This document shows positions 16,318-24,603 of a stretch of 64,000 nt of DNA, piece after piece (within the stretch, counting starts at the first letter, position 1; the number at the start of each line of letters is the position of its first letter). Below the pieces are notes generated by a model that was given only the letters and a program-made list of their open reading frames with translations, searched no databases and was not told the origin of the DNA. A program made the position numbers and the translations under genes. Source of the DNA: Longispora sp047121295 (GTDB lineage Bacteria > Actinomycetota > Actinomycetes > Mycobacteriales > Micromonosporaceae); the NCBI RefSeq assembly GCF_047121295.1, contig NZ_CP139447.1, forward strand, positions 3,038,001-3,102,000, read 5' to 3'.

Positions 16318-17280
16318 ATGGAGCCCCTCCTCGGACCGGTCGGCCTCGGTGACGTCGACAGCGCCGTCTACCTGCGACTGCTCGCCGTCCCGCGCGCCGA
16401 CCTCCCCGAGCTCGCCGCCGCGCTCGACCTGCCCGGGACCCGGGTCGGGGCCGCGCTGGACGCCCTCACCGACGCCGGACTGGTGACCCGGCTGGCGGGC
16501 GAGCCGGCCCGGTACGTGCCCGCCCCGCCCGACCTGGCCATCGACGCCCTCGCGCTGCGCCGGCAGGCGGCCCTGGACGGCCTCCGGGCGACGGCCCGCG
16601 ACCTCGGCCGGGAGATGGTCCCCGCCCCGCCGGGCGGCCCGAGCGGCCTCGTCGAGGTGATCGAGGGCGACGGGGCGGTGCTGCACCAGCTGGCCCGGCT
16701 GCAGCTCGGCGCGCAGCGGGAGGTGGCCATCGTGGACTGCCCGCCGTACCTGCTCGGCCAGCCCCAGGACAACGACGAGCAGCGCCAGGTGATGCGGCGC
16801 GGCGTGCGCTACCGGGCGATCTACCACGCGCCGGTGTTGCAGGAGCCCGAGAAGATGCGCGACGTGCTCGACTGTGTCGCCGCCGGGGAGGAGGCCCGGA
16901 CCCTGCCGACGGTCGAGCTCAAGATGATCATCGTGGACCGCGCGGTGGCCATGATCCCGCTCAGCCTCGGGGAGACCGAGACGCACACCCGGATCCTGGT
17001 CCACCCGTCGCCGCTGCTCAGTACCCTGATCACGTGTTTCGACCTGCTCTGGGACCGGGCCACGCCCCTCGCCGGCGGCGAACGCGACGACGGCCCCGGC
17101 CCCCGGGACCGGGCGGTGCTGGCCCTGCTCGCGGCCGGCATGAAGGACCGGGCCGTCGCCCGGGCGCTGGGCGTCACCGAGCGCACGGTCACCCGGCGGA
17201 TCACCCAGCTGATGGCGCGCCTGGGGGTGCGGACCCGGTTCCAGGCGGCGTTGCAGGCGGCCCGGCGCGGCTGGTTGTAG
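16318..17280 (+). CDS. Regulator with TrmB-like N-terminus and LuxR-type HTH
   Basis: 320 residues. The first 75 form a winged helix (ELAAALDLPGTRVGAALDAL, DAGLVTRL) like TrmB; the middle resembles a phospholipase-D-like sensor fold; the C-terminus has a LuxR HTH (DRAVLALLAAGMKDRAVARA, then GVTERTVTRRITQLMARLGV). This arrangement is frequent in actinomycete orphan regulators. It faces a convergent HTH gene 15 bp away. No target can be assigned. Confidence 0.82.
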   Translation: MEPLLGPVGLGDVDSAVYLRLLAVPRADLPELAAALDLPGTRVGAALDALTDAGLVTRLAGEPARYVPAPPDLAIDALALRRQAALDGLRATARDLGREMVPAPPGGPSGLVEVIEGDGAVLHQLARLQLGAQREVAIVDCPPYLLGQPQDNDEQRQVMRRGVRYRAIYHAPVLQEPEKMRDVLDCVAAGEEARTLPTVELKMIIVDRAVAMIPLSLGETETHTRILVHPSPLLSTLITCFDLLWDRATPLAGGERDDGPGPRDRAVLALLAAGMKDRAVARALGVTERTVTRRITQLMARLGVRTRFQAALQAARRGWL

Positions 17281-17295
17281 CGCCCTTCGACGATC

Positions 17296-18231
17296 TCAGG
17301 ACCACTCCCACCGCATCCCCACCTGCCCCGGCGGCGCGTCGATCACCACGAGCTGCGCCGTCCCCGACGCGCCCAGCCACAGCTCCTCCCCGTCGGCCGC
17401 CGGCCCGTCGGCGGTCCGCCGGTCCAGCCGCACGCACCGGGCCGGCAGCGCCGCCGGGTCGAACCACACCGACAGCGCGTACTCCCGGATCGGCACCGCC
17501 GTGCGCCGGGTGAACTCGTCGATGACGTCGGCGGTCGGGCCGGGCCGCACTTCGTACTCCAGGGTCGCGTACTCGCCCCGGTGCAGCATCCGGTCCAGCA
17601 CCAGCTCGGTGACCCAGAACCCGCTGTCCCGGTCGGCGCGGGTGCGGCCCGGCCGGCAGAACCGGGTGGCCCCGACGGTGGGCGGCTCGGTACCGGGGAC
17701 CTCCGCCCAGTACACGACGCGGCAGTGCGACACCCGGTCGGCCAGGGCCAGCAGCACGAGCCGGGTCCGGGTCAGCCGCAGGTGCCGGTCCGCGCCGATC
17801 TCCAGCTCCTCGTGCACGCTGACCCGCAGCAGCTGGTCCTGCGGCGGGGCGGTGAGCTGCCGCAGCGTACGGGCCAGCCCGGCGGGCGCCGACCACAGCC
17901 GGTCCGGCGCGAGCCCGGGGTGCGCCAACTGCCGGGGCGGGCGGGTCCGAGGGTCCAGCAGCCGGGTCAGCGAGCCCTCCGGCAGGTCGAGGAGCCGTTC
18001 GATCAGGTGCACGGCCCGCAGCGACGCGGGCCGCTCGGGCCGGCTGCGCCCGCGCCGCCAGTAGCTCAGCGTGCTCAGGCTCAGGCCGACGCCGTGCCCG
18101 AGCAGCCCGCGCTGCACCCGGTCGAGGGTCCAGCCCCGCGACTCGATGGCCAGGTGCAACGCGACGGAGAAGGGGCCGGTGCGCAACACCTGCGCCAGTT
18201 CCCGGTCGAGGGTGTGGTTCGGAGCGGTCAC
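17296..18231 (-). CDS. HTH-domain protein of unknown role
   Basis: 311 residues from GTG 18231, chosen because GGGAGG lies 7 bp upstream. Residues about 10-60 look like an XRE-type HTH (GWTLDRVQRGLLGHGVGLSL then STLSYWRRGRSRPERP). The rest is a beta-rich domain (VHEELEIGADRHLRLTRTRL, VVYWAEVPG) that is not assigned. It resembles a class of actinobacterial XRE-like proteins with a C-terminal ligand domain; the function is unknown. Confidence 0.7.
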   Translation of the reverse strand: MTAPNHTLDRELAQVLRTGPFSVALHLAIESRGWTLDRVQRGLLGHGVGLSLSTLSYWRRGRSRPERPASLRAVHLIERLLDLPEGSLTRLLDPRTRPPRQLAHPGLAPDRLWSAPAGLARTLRQLTAPPQDQLLRVSVHEELEIGADRHLRLTRTRLVLLALADRVSHCRVVYWAEVPGTEPPTVGATRFCRPGRTRADRDSGFWVTELVLDRMLHRGEYATLEYEVRPGPTADVIDEFTRRTAVPIREYALSVWFDPAALPARCVRLDRRTADGPAADGEELWLGASGTAQLVVIDAPPGQVGMRWEWS

Positions 18232-18331
18232 GATGGGGCCTCCCGTCGGGTACCCCTCGGAGTATCGACCTTGATCTACGGGCCGGATCCGTCCGGAACC
18301 GGACAAGGTCCCCGACCGGACACCGCGCCGG

Positions 18332-18913
18332 TCAGGCCTTCCAGCCGGGGTCGCGGCCCAGGTAGCGCAGCAGGGTGTCGGCCGCGTCGTCGGCGTCGCC
18401 CGCCGGCACGACGGCCGCGAACGCGCCCCACTGCCGCAGCGGCTCACACAGCGCGGTGGCGACCGGCAGCAGCGCCTCGGCCATCTCGACCGTGAGCGGC
18501 GACGGCTGCCCGGTGGCGACCGCGATGTCCCACGCGTGCACGGCGGCGTCGAGCGCGCACGCCCCGGCCGCCAGCCTCGCGGCCATCGGCCCCTGCGGCA
18601 GGGGGTTCGGCACGTTCTCCGTGTCGGCGGGCACCGTGGCCCAGGCGGTGGCGGTGGCGTCGAGCGCCAGGTCGAGCACGATCAGCGGCGCGTCCCGCAG
18701 CTTCCCCGACGGCGCGAACGGGTTCTCCGCCGGGCCGGGCCCGCCGGTGATCGCGGCGGCGTAGGCGAGCTGGTCCCCGGCGGCGTGCTGGAGCACCTGG
18801 GTCACGTTCCACTCCGCGCACGGCGTGCGCAACGCCCAGTCTGCCGGGTCGACGGCCGCGACGGCCGTGCGCAGCGCCTGGTGCGCGTCGACGAGAAGGA
18901 CGTACTCGCTCAT
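18332..18913 (-). CDS. TIGR03086-family DinB-like metal-binding protein
   Basis: 193 residues. The four-helix DinB/mycothiol-dependent maleylpyruvate isomerase fold is indicated by TPCAEWNVTQVLQHAAGDQL near residue 35 and CALDAAVHAWDIAVATG near 125, which carry the metal-binding His residues. ATG 18913 follows GGAGGAG. Members are often mycothiol-linked hydrolases or transferases; no specific substrate is indicated. Confidence 0.85.
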   Translation of the reverse strand: MSEYVLLVDAHQALRTAVAAVDPADWALRTPCAEWNVTQVLQHAAGDQLAYAAAITGGPGPAENPFAPSGKLRDAPLIVLDLALDATATAWATVPADTENVPNPLPQGPMAARLAAGACALDAAVHAWDIAVATGQPSPLTVEMAEALLPVATALCEPLRQWGAFAAVVPAGDADDAADTLLRYLGRDPGWKA

Positions 18914-19195
18914 GGGGCTCCTCCGTGGACAGCTCAAGATCAATCCAGTGAGCCTCGCCGCCGGATCCGCCCGTGTCAATGGGCCGTCCGGAGGCCGCAC
19001 GCACCGTCCACAGTGGGACGACGAACAGTGTCGACGTCTGGCACTCACGGTCAAATTCCCACCCACTAAGGGTTACGGAGGTCCCTGCCCCGGTCTCCGA
19101 CGGCCTCCGCCGCCCTGGGCCGCGTGGGCCGGGCGACGTCGCCGCGCGTGGGCCGGCCCGGCACGTGTCGCGCCGGACCGGCCCCCGTGGTGGTG

Positions 19196-20062
19196 CTACC
19201 GGAACTGGTGCAGGTTCTCGCGGAGGTACGCGCCCAGCGATCGGGGAGCCCGGCCGAGCACGCGTTCGACGGTGTCGGTCGGGGTCTCCGGGTGGGTGAC
19301 GGCGAGCTGCTGGATCTCGACGATGTGCGCCGCGAGCCAGTCGGGCATCCGCGCGTGCTCGACGAGGTTGCGGCGCATGGCGTCGGGCGGCAGGTCCACG
19401 TACCGGACCGGCCGGCCGAGCAGCGTGCCGAACACGTCGGCGAGCTGCGGGTACGTGAAGGCCTCGTCCCCGGTCAGCGTGTACTCCCCGCCCGCGAGGT
19501 CCGGCCGGGTGAGCGCCGCGGCGGCGACGTCGGCGATGTCCCGGCAGTCGATGTACGTGCACGCCGCCGAGCCCATCGCGCCGAGGATGACGTCCTGGGT
19601 GGTGATCGTCGGCGCGAGGTGCGGCAGCTTCTGCATGAACGCGTACGGCCGCAGCAGGGTGTGGGTCACCCCGGAGGAGCGCAGGTGTTCCTCGATGGCG
19701 TGGTGCCAGCGGGAGAACAGCACCGGGGAGTGCGGGCCGACGGCGGGCGCGGACAGCTTGACGATGTGCCCGACGCCGACCTCGGCGGCGACGTCGATGA
19801 CCCGGGTCTCCAGCGCCACCTGGGCCGGGCTGTTGGACATGGTGAGGAACAGCTGCTCGGCGCCCTTGAACGCGATCCGCAACGAGTCGGGGTCGGCGGC
19901 GTCGGCGGCGTGGATCTCGACCGGGCCGCCGCCCAGGCCGTCGAGGCGGGCCCGCAGGCTCTCCGGGTCGCGGCTCAGCGCCCGGGAGGCGACGCCGAGG
20001 GTGCCGAGCCGGTCGGCGAGCGCGCTGCCGGTGGCTCCGGACGCTCCCATGATGACGATCAT
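19196..20062 (-). CDS. NmrA-like NAD(P)-binding protein
   Basis: 288 residues. IVIMGASGATGSALADRLG is the NAD(P) glycine motif of atypical SDRs; LTMSNSPAQ and the long VKLSAPAVGPHSPVLFSRWH region match the NmrA/QOR2 group, which lacks the YxxxK catalytic pair. It may be a quinone reductase or redox sensor. It lies downstream of a small membrane protein gene and MarR gene on the same strand; a 23-bp repeat tract fills much of the gap. Confidence 0.83.
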   Translation of the reverse strand: MIVIMGASGATGSALADRLGTLGVASRALSRDPESLRARLDGLGGGPVEIHAADAADPDSLRIAFKGAEQLFLTMSNSPAQVALETRVIDVAAEVGVGHIVKLSAPAVGPHSPVLFSRWHHAIEEHLRSSGVTHTLLRPYAFMQKLPHLAPTITTQDVILGAMGSAACTYIDCRDIADVAAAALTRPDLAGGEYTLTGDEAFTYPQLADVFGTLLGRPVRYVDLPPDAMRRNLVEHARMPDWLAAHIVEIQQLAVTHPETPTDTVERVLGRAPRSLGAYLRENLHQFR

Positions 20063-20090
20063 CGTGTGTCCTTACTGGTCGGTGCGGCAC

Positions 20091-20215
20091 GTGGCCGCAG
20101 GAGGTGCGGCGCGGTGGCCGCTGGTGGTGCGACGGGTTGCCGCAGGAGGTGCGGCCGAGGGCCGCGCAGGGTGGGTGCGGCGGATGGCCGCGGGGGTGGT
20201 CGTGCGACCGGCGGC
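20091..20215. repeat. Imperfect 23-bp tandem repeat
   Basis: Units beginning near 20091, 20114 and 20137 share the pattern GTGGCCGCNGGNGGTGCGRC, followed by two more degenerate copies to about 20215. The tract lies between the NmrA-like and membrane-protein genes and has no coding support. Confidence 0.55.
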
Positions 20216-20318
20216 CGAGGTGGTGTCGGACTCTCCGGCGAATGCCGGGCTGCCGGGTATTCAGGGGTGGTCGAGCGGTCGGAACCGGGCGGTGTGTGGT
20301 CGGGCGGGCGCGGACCTG

Positions 20319-20819
20319 TCAGGCGTCGGGCACCGGGTCGGCGGTCGGTCCGTTCGCGCGGGCGGCGCGCCGCTGTGCCGAGCGCCACCGCCAGCAGATG
20401 ACGGTCGCGGCCAGCGCCGCCGACAGCGGCAGGTCCCACTGGATCCGGGACGGCAGCGGCCCGTCGAAGGGTCCGAGCCGGTCCGGCAGCCAGCCCAGGG
20501 CCAGCCACGCGAGCAGGCCCGCGACCACGGCGGCGACCACCGCGAACCACACGACGAGCACCGGGCGGGGGGCCGTGGTGGTCCACGCGCGCCGGACGCC
20601 CCGGCGCTGCAGCCAGAGGCCGACCACGGCGGCGACGACCGCCGAGGTGCCGGCGATCGACGTGAACGCGGCCAGCAGCAGGCCGCGCTGCCCGCCGATC
20701 AGGCCGCCGGCACCGGCCGTCACCGCCGGGGACAGGTACGCGACGAGGACCTCGCGCCACAGCGTGAACCGTCGCGGCTTCGGTCGGGTGGGGGAGGGCG
20801 CGTGAACGGTGGTGCTCAC
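20319..20819 (-). CDS. Small membrane protein next to a MarR regulator
   Basis: 166 residues from GTG 20819 (AGGAG six bases upstream). Four hydrophobic segments are visible: VLVAYLSPAVTAGAGGLIGG, LLLAAFTSIAGTSAVVAAVV, VLVVWFAVVAAVVAGLLAWL and a C-terminal LPLSAALAATVICW. No family is recognised. A strong MarR-type palindrome lies 22 bp upstream, so it is the likely direct target of the adjacent MarR protein. Confidence 0.72.
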   Translation of the reverse strand: MSTTVHAPSPTRPKPRRFTLWREVLVAYLSPAVTAGAGGLIGGQRGLLLAAFTSIAGTSAVVAAVVGLWLQRRGVRRAWTTTAPRPVLVVWFAVVAAVVAGLLAWLALGWLPDRLGPFDGPLPSRIQWDLPLSAALAATVICWRWRSAQRRAARANGPTADPVPDA

Positions 20820-20840
20820 AGTGAACTCCTGGTGGATAAT

Positions 20841-20854
20841 TAGTTGGCTAACTA
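20841..20854. promoter_or_regulatory. Putative MarR operator (membrane protein gene)
   Basis: TAGTTGGCTAACTA has perfect 5-bp arms around GGCT, in an AT-rich island between the membrane-protein start (20819) and the end of the MarR gene (20896). It shares the half-site CTAACTA with the sequence upstream of the MarR gene at 21420-21437. Confidence 0.55.
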
Positions 20855-20895
20855 TATGGGCGTGAAAAGGGAACGGCGGATGGACCGTGGGGAGA

Positions 20896-21414
20896 TCAGT
20901 CGTCGGTGAGGGCGGCGATGCCCCGGGTGACGCGGCCGAGCAGGTCGAGGAATGTCGTGCGCTCCTCGGTGCTGAGGTCGCCGACCATCGCCTGCAGCCG
21001 CCCGAAGTGCTCACCGGCCAGGTCGCGGAGCTTCTGCGCGCCCCGGGCGGTGAGCACGACGACGGCGGAGCGGCCGTCCTCGGCGGAGGACCTGCGCAGC
21101 ACCAGGCCGTCGCGTTCGAGCCGGTCGAGCAGGCCCGTCACCGTCGCCCGCGACACGCCCAAGCTGGCCGCCAGGTCCGACGGCGACTTCTCCCCGCCGT
21201 GGTCCTCGAGGTCGGCCAGCAGCCGGTACCGGCCCGTGGACAGGTCGAACCGGGCGAAGTGCACCTCGGAGGCCTGCCCCAGCCGGGCGCCGGCCGCCAT
21301 CAGTCGCACCGCGACCAGCACGGCCTGCGGGTCGACGTCGAGGCCGTACCGGCGGATCTGGCGTGCCGCCTGCTCCAGGGACGGGGAGTCGACGGTGCGG
21401 TCATCGGGGGCCAT
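20896..21414 (-). CDS. MarR-family transcriptional regulator
   Basis: 172 residues. Winged HTH: KSPSDLAASLGVSRATVTGL followed by LLDRLERDGLVLRRSSAEDG, the classic MarR recognition helix and wing with the conserved D/R pair. The helical N- and C-termini form the dimer interface. It lies upstream of the small membrane protein and NmrA-like genes on the same strand. Related palindromes stand before this gene and before the next, suggesting autoregulation. Confidence 0.92.
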   Translation of the reverse strand: MAPDDRTVDSPSLEQAARQIRRYGLDVDPQAVLVAVRLMAAGARLGQASEVHFARFDLSTGRYRLLADLEDHGGEKSPSDLAASLGVSRATVTGLLDRLERDGLVLRRSSAEDGRSAVVVLTARGAQKLRDLAGEHFGRLQAMVGDLSTEERTTFLDLLGRVTRGIAALTDD

Positions 21415-21419
21415 GAAAG

Positions 21420-21437
21420 TAGTATGGCGCCTAACTA
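21420..21437. promoter_or_regulatory. Putative MarR autoregulatory operator
   Basis: AGT-WW-GGCGCC-WW-ACT dyad (21421-21436) ending in CTAACTA, six bases upstream of the MarR start codon. It resembles the operator at 20841-20854 in its right half. Confidence 0.4.
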
Positions 21438-21458
21438 GCCGAGGGTCAAGGGTGGGTG

Positions 21459-22451
21459 TCAGGCCATCCGGGCCAGATCGGCGTGCCGAATCGCGCCGCG
21501 CAGCGGCAGCCCCGCCGCGTACCGCTCGATCTCCGCCACCGCGTAGCCGCCCAGCAGGCGCAGCTCGCGGCCGCGTACCCCCGCGATGTGCGGGGTGACC
21601 AGGACGTTCGGCAGGGTCAGCAGCGGGTGGTCCAGCGGCAGCGGCTCCGGGTCGGTGACGTCGAGGACGGCGTCGAGCCGGCCGGCCGCGCACTCCCGGG
21701 TGAGCGCGGCGGTGTCCACCAGCGTGCCGCGCGCCGTGTTGATCAGGATGGCGCCGTCCCGGAGCAGGCCGAGCCGGCGCGTGTCGAGCAGGTGCCGGGT
21801 CTCGGGCAGCGCCGGGGCGTGCACGGTGACGACGTCGGCCCGCCGGCACAGCGTGTCCAGGTCGACCAGCGTCGCGCCGCCGAGCTCCGCCGGATCCGCG
21901 TACGGGTCGGCGACCAGCACCTCGACGTCGTAGTCGGCGAGCATCGCGATCACCAGGCGGCCGATCCGCGAGGCCCCGACCACGCCGACGACGCAGCCGG
22001 TCAGCCCGGTCGCCGCGCCGGGGGAGTGCTGGTGGCCGTCGTGCCCGGTGCGCAGCGCGCGGGCCGCGCCGAAGGCCCGCTTCGCGGCGAAGACCAGGGC
22101 CGCCACGGTGTACTCCGCGACCGGCCGCGCGTTCGCCTCGGCGGCCGAGGACACCACGATGCCGGCGGCGTACACGGCATCGGTCACGTGCGCCTTGACC
22201 GACCCGGCGGCGTGCACGACGGCCCGCAGCCGGGGCGCGCGGGCCAGGAACTCCGCGTCGAGGACCGGGCAGCCCCATCCGGTGAGCAGCACCTCGGCCC
22301 GGGCGAGCGCGGCCGGGGCCGGACCCGCCTGGAGGTTGACCGCTGGGTCCCAGTCGGCGGCCCGGTCCAGCCGGGCCCGCAGCTCGGCCGGCAGCAGGTC
22401 CTCGGCGAGGTCGGGCGGCAGGGCGAGGACGACGGCGGGATGGTCGGACAT
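21459..22451 (-). CDS. D-isomer-specific 2-hydroxyacid dehydrogenase
   Basis: 330 residues. The NAD domain has VVGVVGASRIGRLV (the usual GxGxxG is GASRIG here); INTARGTLVDTAAL carries the catalytic Arg, DVTDPEPLP the Glu, and VTPHIAGV the His. It oxidises or reduces a 2-hydroxy/2-keto acid. It is divergent from the sugar ABC operon with LacI-type operators in the shared promoter, so it is probably part of the same catabolic regulon and may act on a sugar-acid product. Confidence 0.9.
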   Translation of the reverse strand: MSDHPAVVLALPPDLAEDLLPAELRARLDRAADWDPAVNLQAGPAPAALARAEVLLTGWGCPVLDAEFLARAPRLRAVVHAAGSVKAHVTDAVYAAGIVVSSAAEANARPVAEYTVAALVFAAKRAFGAARALRTGHDGHQHSPGAATGLTGCVVGVVGASRIGRLVIAMLADYDVEVLVADPYADPAELGGATLVDLDTLCRRADVVTVHAPALPETRHLLDTRRLGLLRDGAILINTARGTLVDTAALTRECAAGRLDAVLDVTDPEPLPLDHPLLTLPNVLVTPHIAGVRGRELRLLGGYAVAEIERYAAGLPLRGAIRHADLARMA

Positions 22452-22470
22452 GGTGCCCCCGGTTCGGCAG

Positions 22471-22485
22471 AAGTAAACGATTACT
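22471..22485. promoter_or_regulatory. LacI-type operator, dehydrogenase side
   Basis: AAGTAAACGATTACT; its reverse complement AGTAATCGTTTACTT matches the GTAANCGTTTTC-like pattern also found at 22628-22643, 27439-27452 and 27516-27528. It lies 20 bp before the dehydrogenase start. Confidence 0.55.
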
Positions 22486-22541
22486 GAAACTGCACGGTAA
22501 GCCGATCGGCCGGGTGTGCGCAAGTGGCTCAAGTCACTGCG

Positions 22542-22557
22542 TGGAAAGCGATTTCCA
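22542..22557. promoter_or_regulatory. LacI-type palindromic operator
   Basis: TGGAAA (22542-22547) and TTTCCA (22552-22557) flank GCGA, close to the classic CcpA/LacI-family operator shape. It lies in the middle of the divergent promoter region between dehydrogenase and ABC operon. Confidence 0.6.
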
Positions 22558-22617
22558 ACCGGGAAAAACATATCAAAACAGGCAAAAATATTCCGCGATA
22601 ACTGGCTGGACACCCTC

Positions 22618-22646
22618 TTGACCTGAACTAGTAACCGTTTTAGTGT
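22618..22646 (+). promoter_or_regulatory. Promoter of sugar ABC operon with embedded operator
   Basis: TTGACC (22618-22623), exactly 17 bp, then TAGTGT (22641-22646): a sigma-70-type promoter. The spacer contains GTAACCGTTTT (22631-22641), matching the LacI-type operator pattern, so a repressor would sit between -35 and -10. Confidence 0.65.
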
Positions 22647-22691
22647 CACGCCAGATAGACCATGAACGACCCGTGACCGAGAGGACAGAAG

Positions 22692-23633
22692 GTGACCGTG
22701 ACCAGCCCGCCACCGACGCCCCGCCCGCCGAGCCGGCGCCGTCGGCTGCGCCGGGACGCGCTGCTGCTCGCCCTGATGCTGCCGGGCGTTGCCTACTTCC
22801 TGGTGTTCCACTACGGCGCGCTGTTCGGGAACGTGATCGCCTTCCAGGACTACGTGCCCTACCTCGGTGTCGGGGACAGCGCGTGGGTGGGTTTCTCCAA
22901 CTTCGCGGCGATGTTCGGTGACCCGGCGTTCTGGAACGCCACGCTGAACACGATCCTGATCGCGGCGTTGCAGTTGGTGTTCTACTTCCCGGTACCCCTC
23001 GCGTTGGCTCTGCTCCTGCACAGCCTGACCGGACGGTTTCTCCAGAAGTTCGTGCAGAGCGTGGTCTACCTGCCGCACTTCGTGTCGTGGGTGATCGTGA
23101 TCGCGTTGTTCCAGCAGATCCTGGGCGGCACGGGGGTGCTCAACGGCTTCCTGGGCGACCACGGCCTGCACACGGTGGACATCATCGGCAACCCGTCGCT
23201 GTACAAGCCCCTCGTGGTGGCGCAGGTGATCTGGAAGGAGTCGGGCTTCGGCACGATCATCTTCCTGGCCGCGCTGTCGCAGGTCGACGAGCAGCAGTAC
23301 GAGGCCGCCGCCCTCGACGGCGCGGGCTACGCGCGCCGGTTGTGGCACGTGACGTTGCCGGCGATCCGCCCGGTGATCGTGCTGCTGCTGATCCTGCGGC
23401 TGGGGGAGTTCCTGTCGATCGGGTTCGAGCAGTTCTTCCTGCAGCGCGACGCCGTGGGGCCCGAGGCCGGCGAGGTGATCGACACGTTCGTCTACTACTC
23501 CGGCTTCGCGAACGGCAACTGGGGCCTGGCCGCCGCGGCCGGCCTGTTCAAGGGCGTGGTCGGCCTGGCGCTGATCTGGACCGCGAACCGGATCGCCCAC
23601 CGACTCGGAGAACAAGGGGTGTACACCCGATGA
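22692..23633 (+). CDS. ABC transporter permease, LplB/YtcP type (first subunit)
   Basis: 313 residues, GTG start with GAGG 7 bp upstream. A basic N-terminus (PRPPSRRRRLRRDA) is followed by six membrane helices. The cytoplasmic EAA loop reads EQQYEAAALDGAGYARRLWHVT, the ATPase contact. It belongs to the permease group that imports oligosaccharides such as rhamnogalacturonan or lyase products. It overlaps the second permease by 4 bp. No ATPase gene is in the operon, so a shared MsiK-type ATPase is likely. Confidence 0.92.
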   Translation: MTVTSPPPTPRPPSRRRRLRRDALLLALMLPGVAYFLVFHYGALFGNVIAFQDYVPYLGVGDSAWVGFSNFAAMFGDPAFWNATLNTILIAALQLVFYFPVPLALALLLHSLTGRFLQKFVQSVVYLPHFVSWVIVIALFQQILGGTGVLNGFLGDHGLHTVDIIGNPSLYKPLVVAQVIWKESGFGTIIFLAALSQVDEQQYEAAALDGAGYARRLWHVTLPAIRPVIVLLLILRLGEFLSIGFEQFFLQRDAVGPEAGEVIDTFVYYSGFANGNWGLAAAAGLFKGVVGLALIWTANRIAHRLGEQGVYTR

Positions 23634-24511
23634 GACCAGCCTGGCAGGGTAGGCCCACCATCGCGCTGCGGGTGGCCAAGGGCATCGCGCTGTTGGTCGT
23701 GACGCTCCTCGTGCTGTTCCCGCTGTGGACGGTCGTCGCGACCAGCATCAGCTCCCCGGAGCTGGTCACGGCCAACGGTGGCTACGTCATCTGGCCGTCG
23801 GACCTGTCCCTGGACGCCTACGGCGAGATCCTCGGCGGCGGCATCGTGACCAGGGCGCTGCTGGTCAGCGCCGGGGTCACGATCATCGGCACCGCCCTGA
23901 GCCTGGTCGCCACGATCGGCCTCGCGTACGGGCTGGCCCGGCCGCAGCTGTTCGGCGGCCGGCCGATCCTGCTGCTGGTCATGTTCACGTTCCTGTTCCC
24001 GCCGAGCATGATCCCGCTGTTTCTGATCGTGAAGGGCACCGGCCTGTTCGACACGTTCTCGGCGCTGGTGCTGCCGTTCCTCGTCAACGTCTTCAACCTC
24101 GTCGTGATGCGCGGCTTCTTCCAGTCGGTCCCGGCCGAGCTGCTGGAGGCGGCCCGCATCGACGGGGCGGGTGAGTTCCGGATCCTGCTCCGGGTGGTCC
24201 TGCCGTTGTCCAAGGCCGTGGTCGCCGTGATCGGGCTGTTCTACGCCGTCGCGTACTGGAACAGGTTCTTCGAGGCGATCATCTACTTCAACGACCAGTC
24301 GAAGTGGCCGATCGGCACGGTGCTGCGCCAGTACGTCACCCAGGGCGCCCAGCTCGCCGACTCCAGCGTCAGCGAGTCCGCCAGCGCGAACGCCCCCCAG
24401 TCGATCCAGATGGCCGTCGTCGTACTCGCCACCCTGCCGATCGTGTGTCTGTACCCGTTCGTCCAGCGCTACTTCGTCAAGGGCGTCCTCACAGGGGCGG
24501 TCAAGGCGTGA
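23630..24511 (+). CDS. ABC transporter permease, YtcP/LplC type (second subunit)
   Basis: 293 residues, ATG overlapping the upstream stop (ATGA). Six helices; the EAA loop is VPAELLEAARIDGAGEFRIL and the C-terminus PFVQRYFVKGVLTGAVKA is the family hallmark. It pairs with the preceding permease. A second degenerate copy of its last 16 codons, identical in protein, follows within 80 bp. Confidence 0.93.
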   Translation: MRPAWQGRPTIALRVAKGIALLVVTLLVLFPLWTVVATSISSPELVTANGGYVIWPSDLSLDAYGEILGGGIVTRALLVSAGVTIIGTALSLVATIGLAYGLARPQLFGGRPILLLVMFTFLFPPSMIPLFLIVKGTGLFDTFSALVLPFLVNVFNLVVMRGFFQSVPAELLEAARIDGAGEFRILLRVVLPLSKAVVAVIGLFYAVAYWNRFFEAIIYFNDQSKWPIGTVLRQYVTQGAQLADSSVSESASANAPQSIQMAVVVLATLPIVCLYPFVQRYFVKGVLTGAVKA

Positions 24512-24591
24512 AGCGAAGTGTCTCTCTACCCCCAGAGCTCCAGCAGCGCTACTTCGTCAAGGGCGTCCTGACCGGCGCCGTCAAGGCTTAG
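24508..24591 (+). pseudogene. Duplicate 3' end of a permease gene
   Basis: Bases 24544-24591 encode QRYFVKGVLTGAVKA and a stop, the same peptide as the end of the preceding permease (24464-24511). The two DNA copies differ only at synonymous positions and in the stop codon (TGA against TAG). A GTG at 24508 opens a 27-codon frame into it, but this is most likely the relic of a second permease gene lost by deletion or recombination. Confidence 0.7.
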
Positions 24592-24603
24592 AAGGGAATG
24601 ACC

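Noticed and set aside
20091..20215. 23-bp repeat tract as a coding repeat
   Set aside because: Frames through it give only low-complexity Arg/Gly/Ala text with no start signal.
24508..24591. A 27-residue functional peptide
   Set aside because: Its second half simply repeats the permease C-terminus and there is no separate ribosome site.
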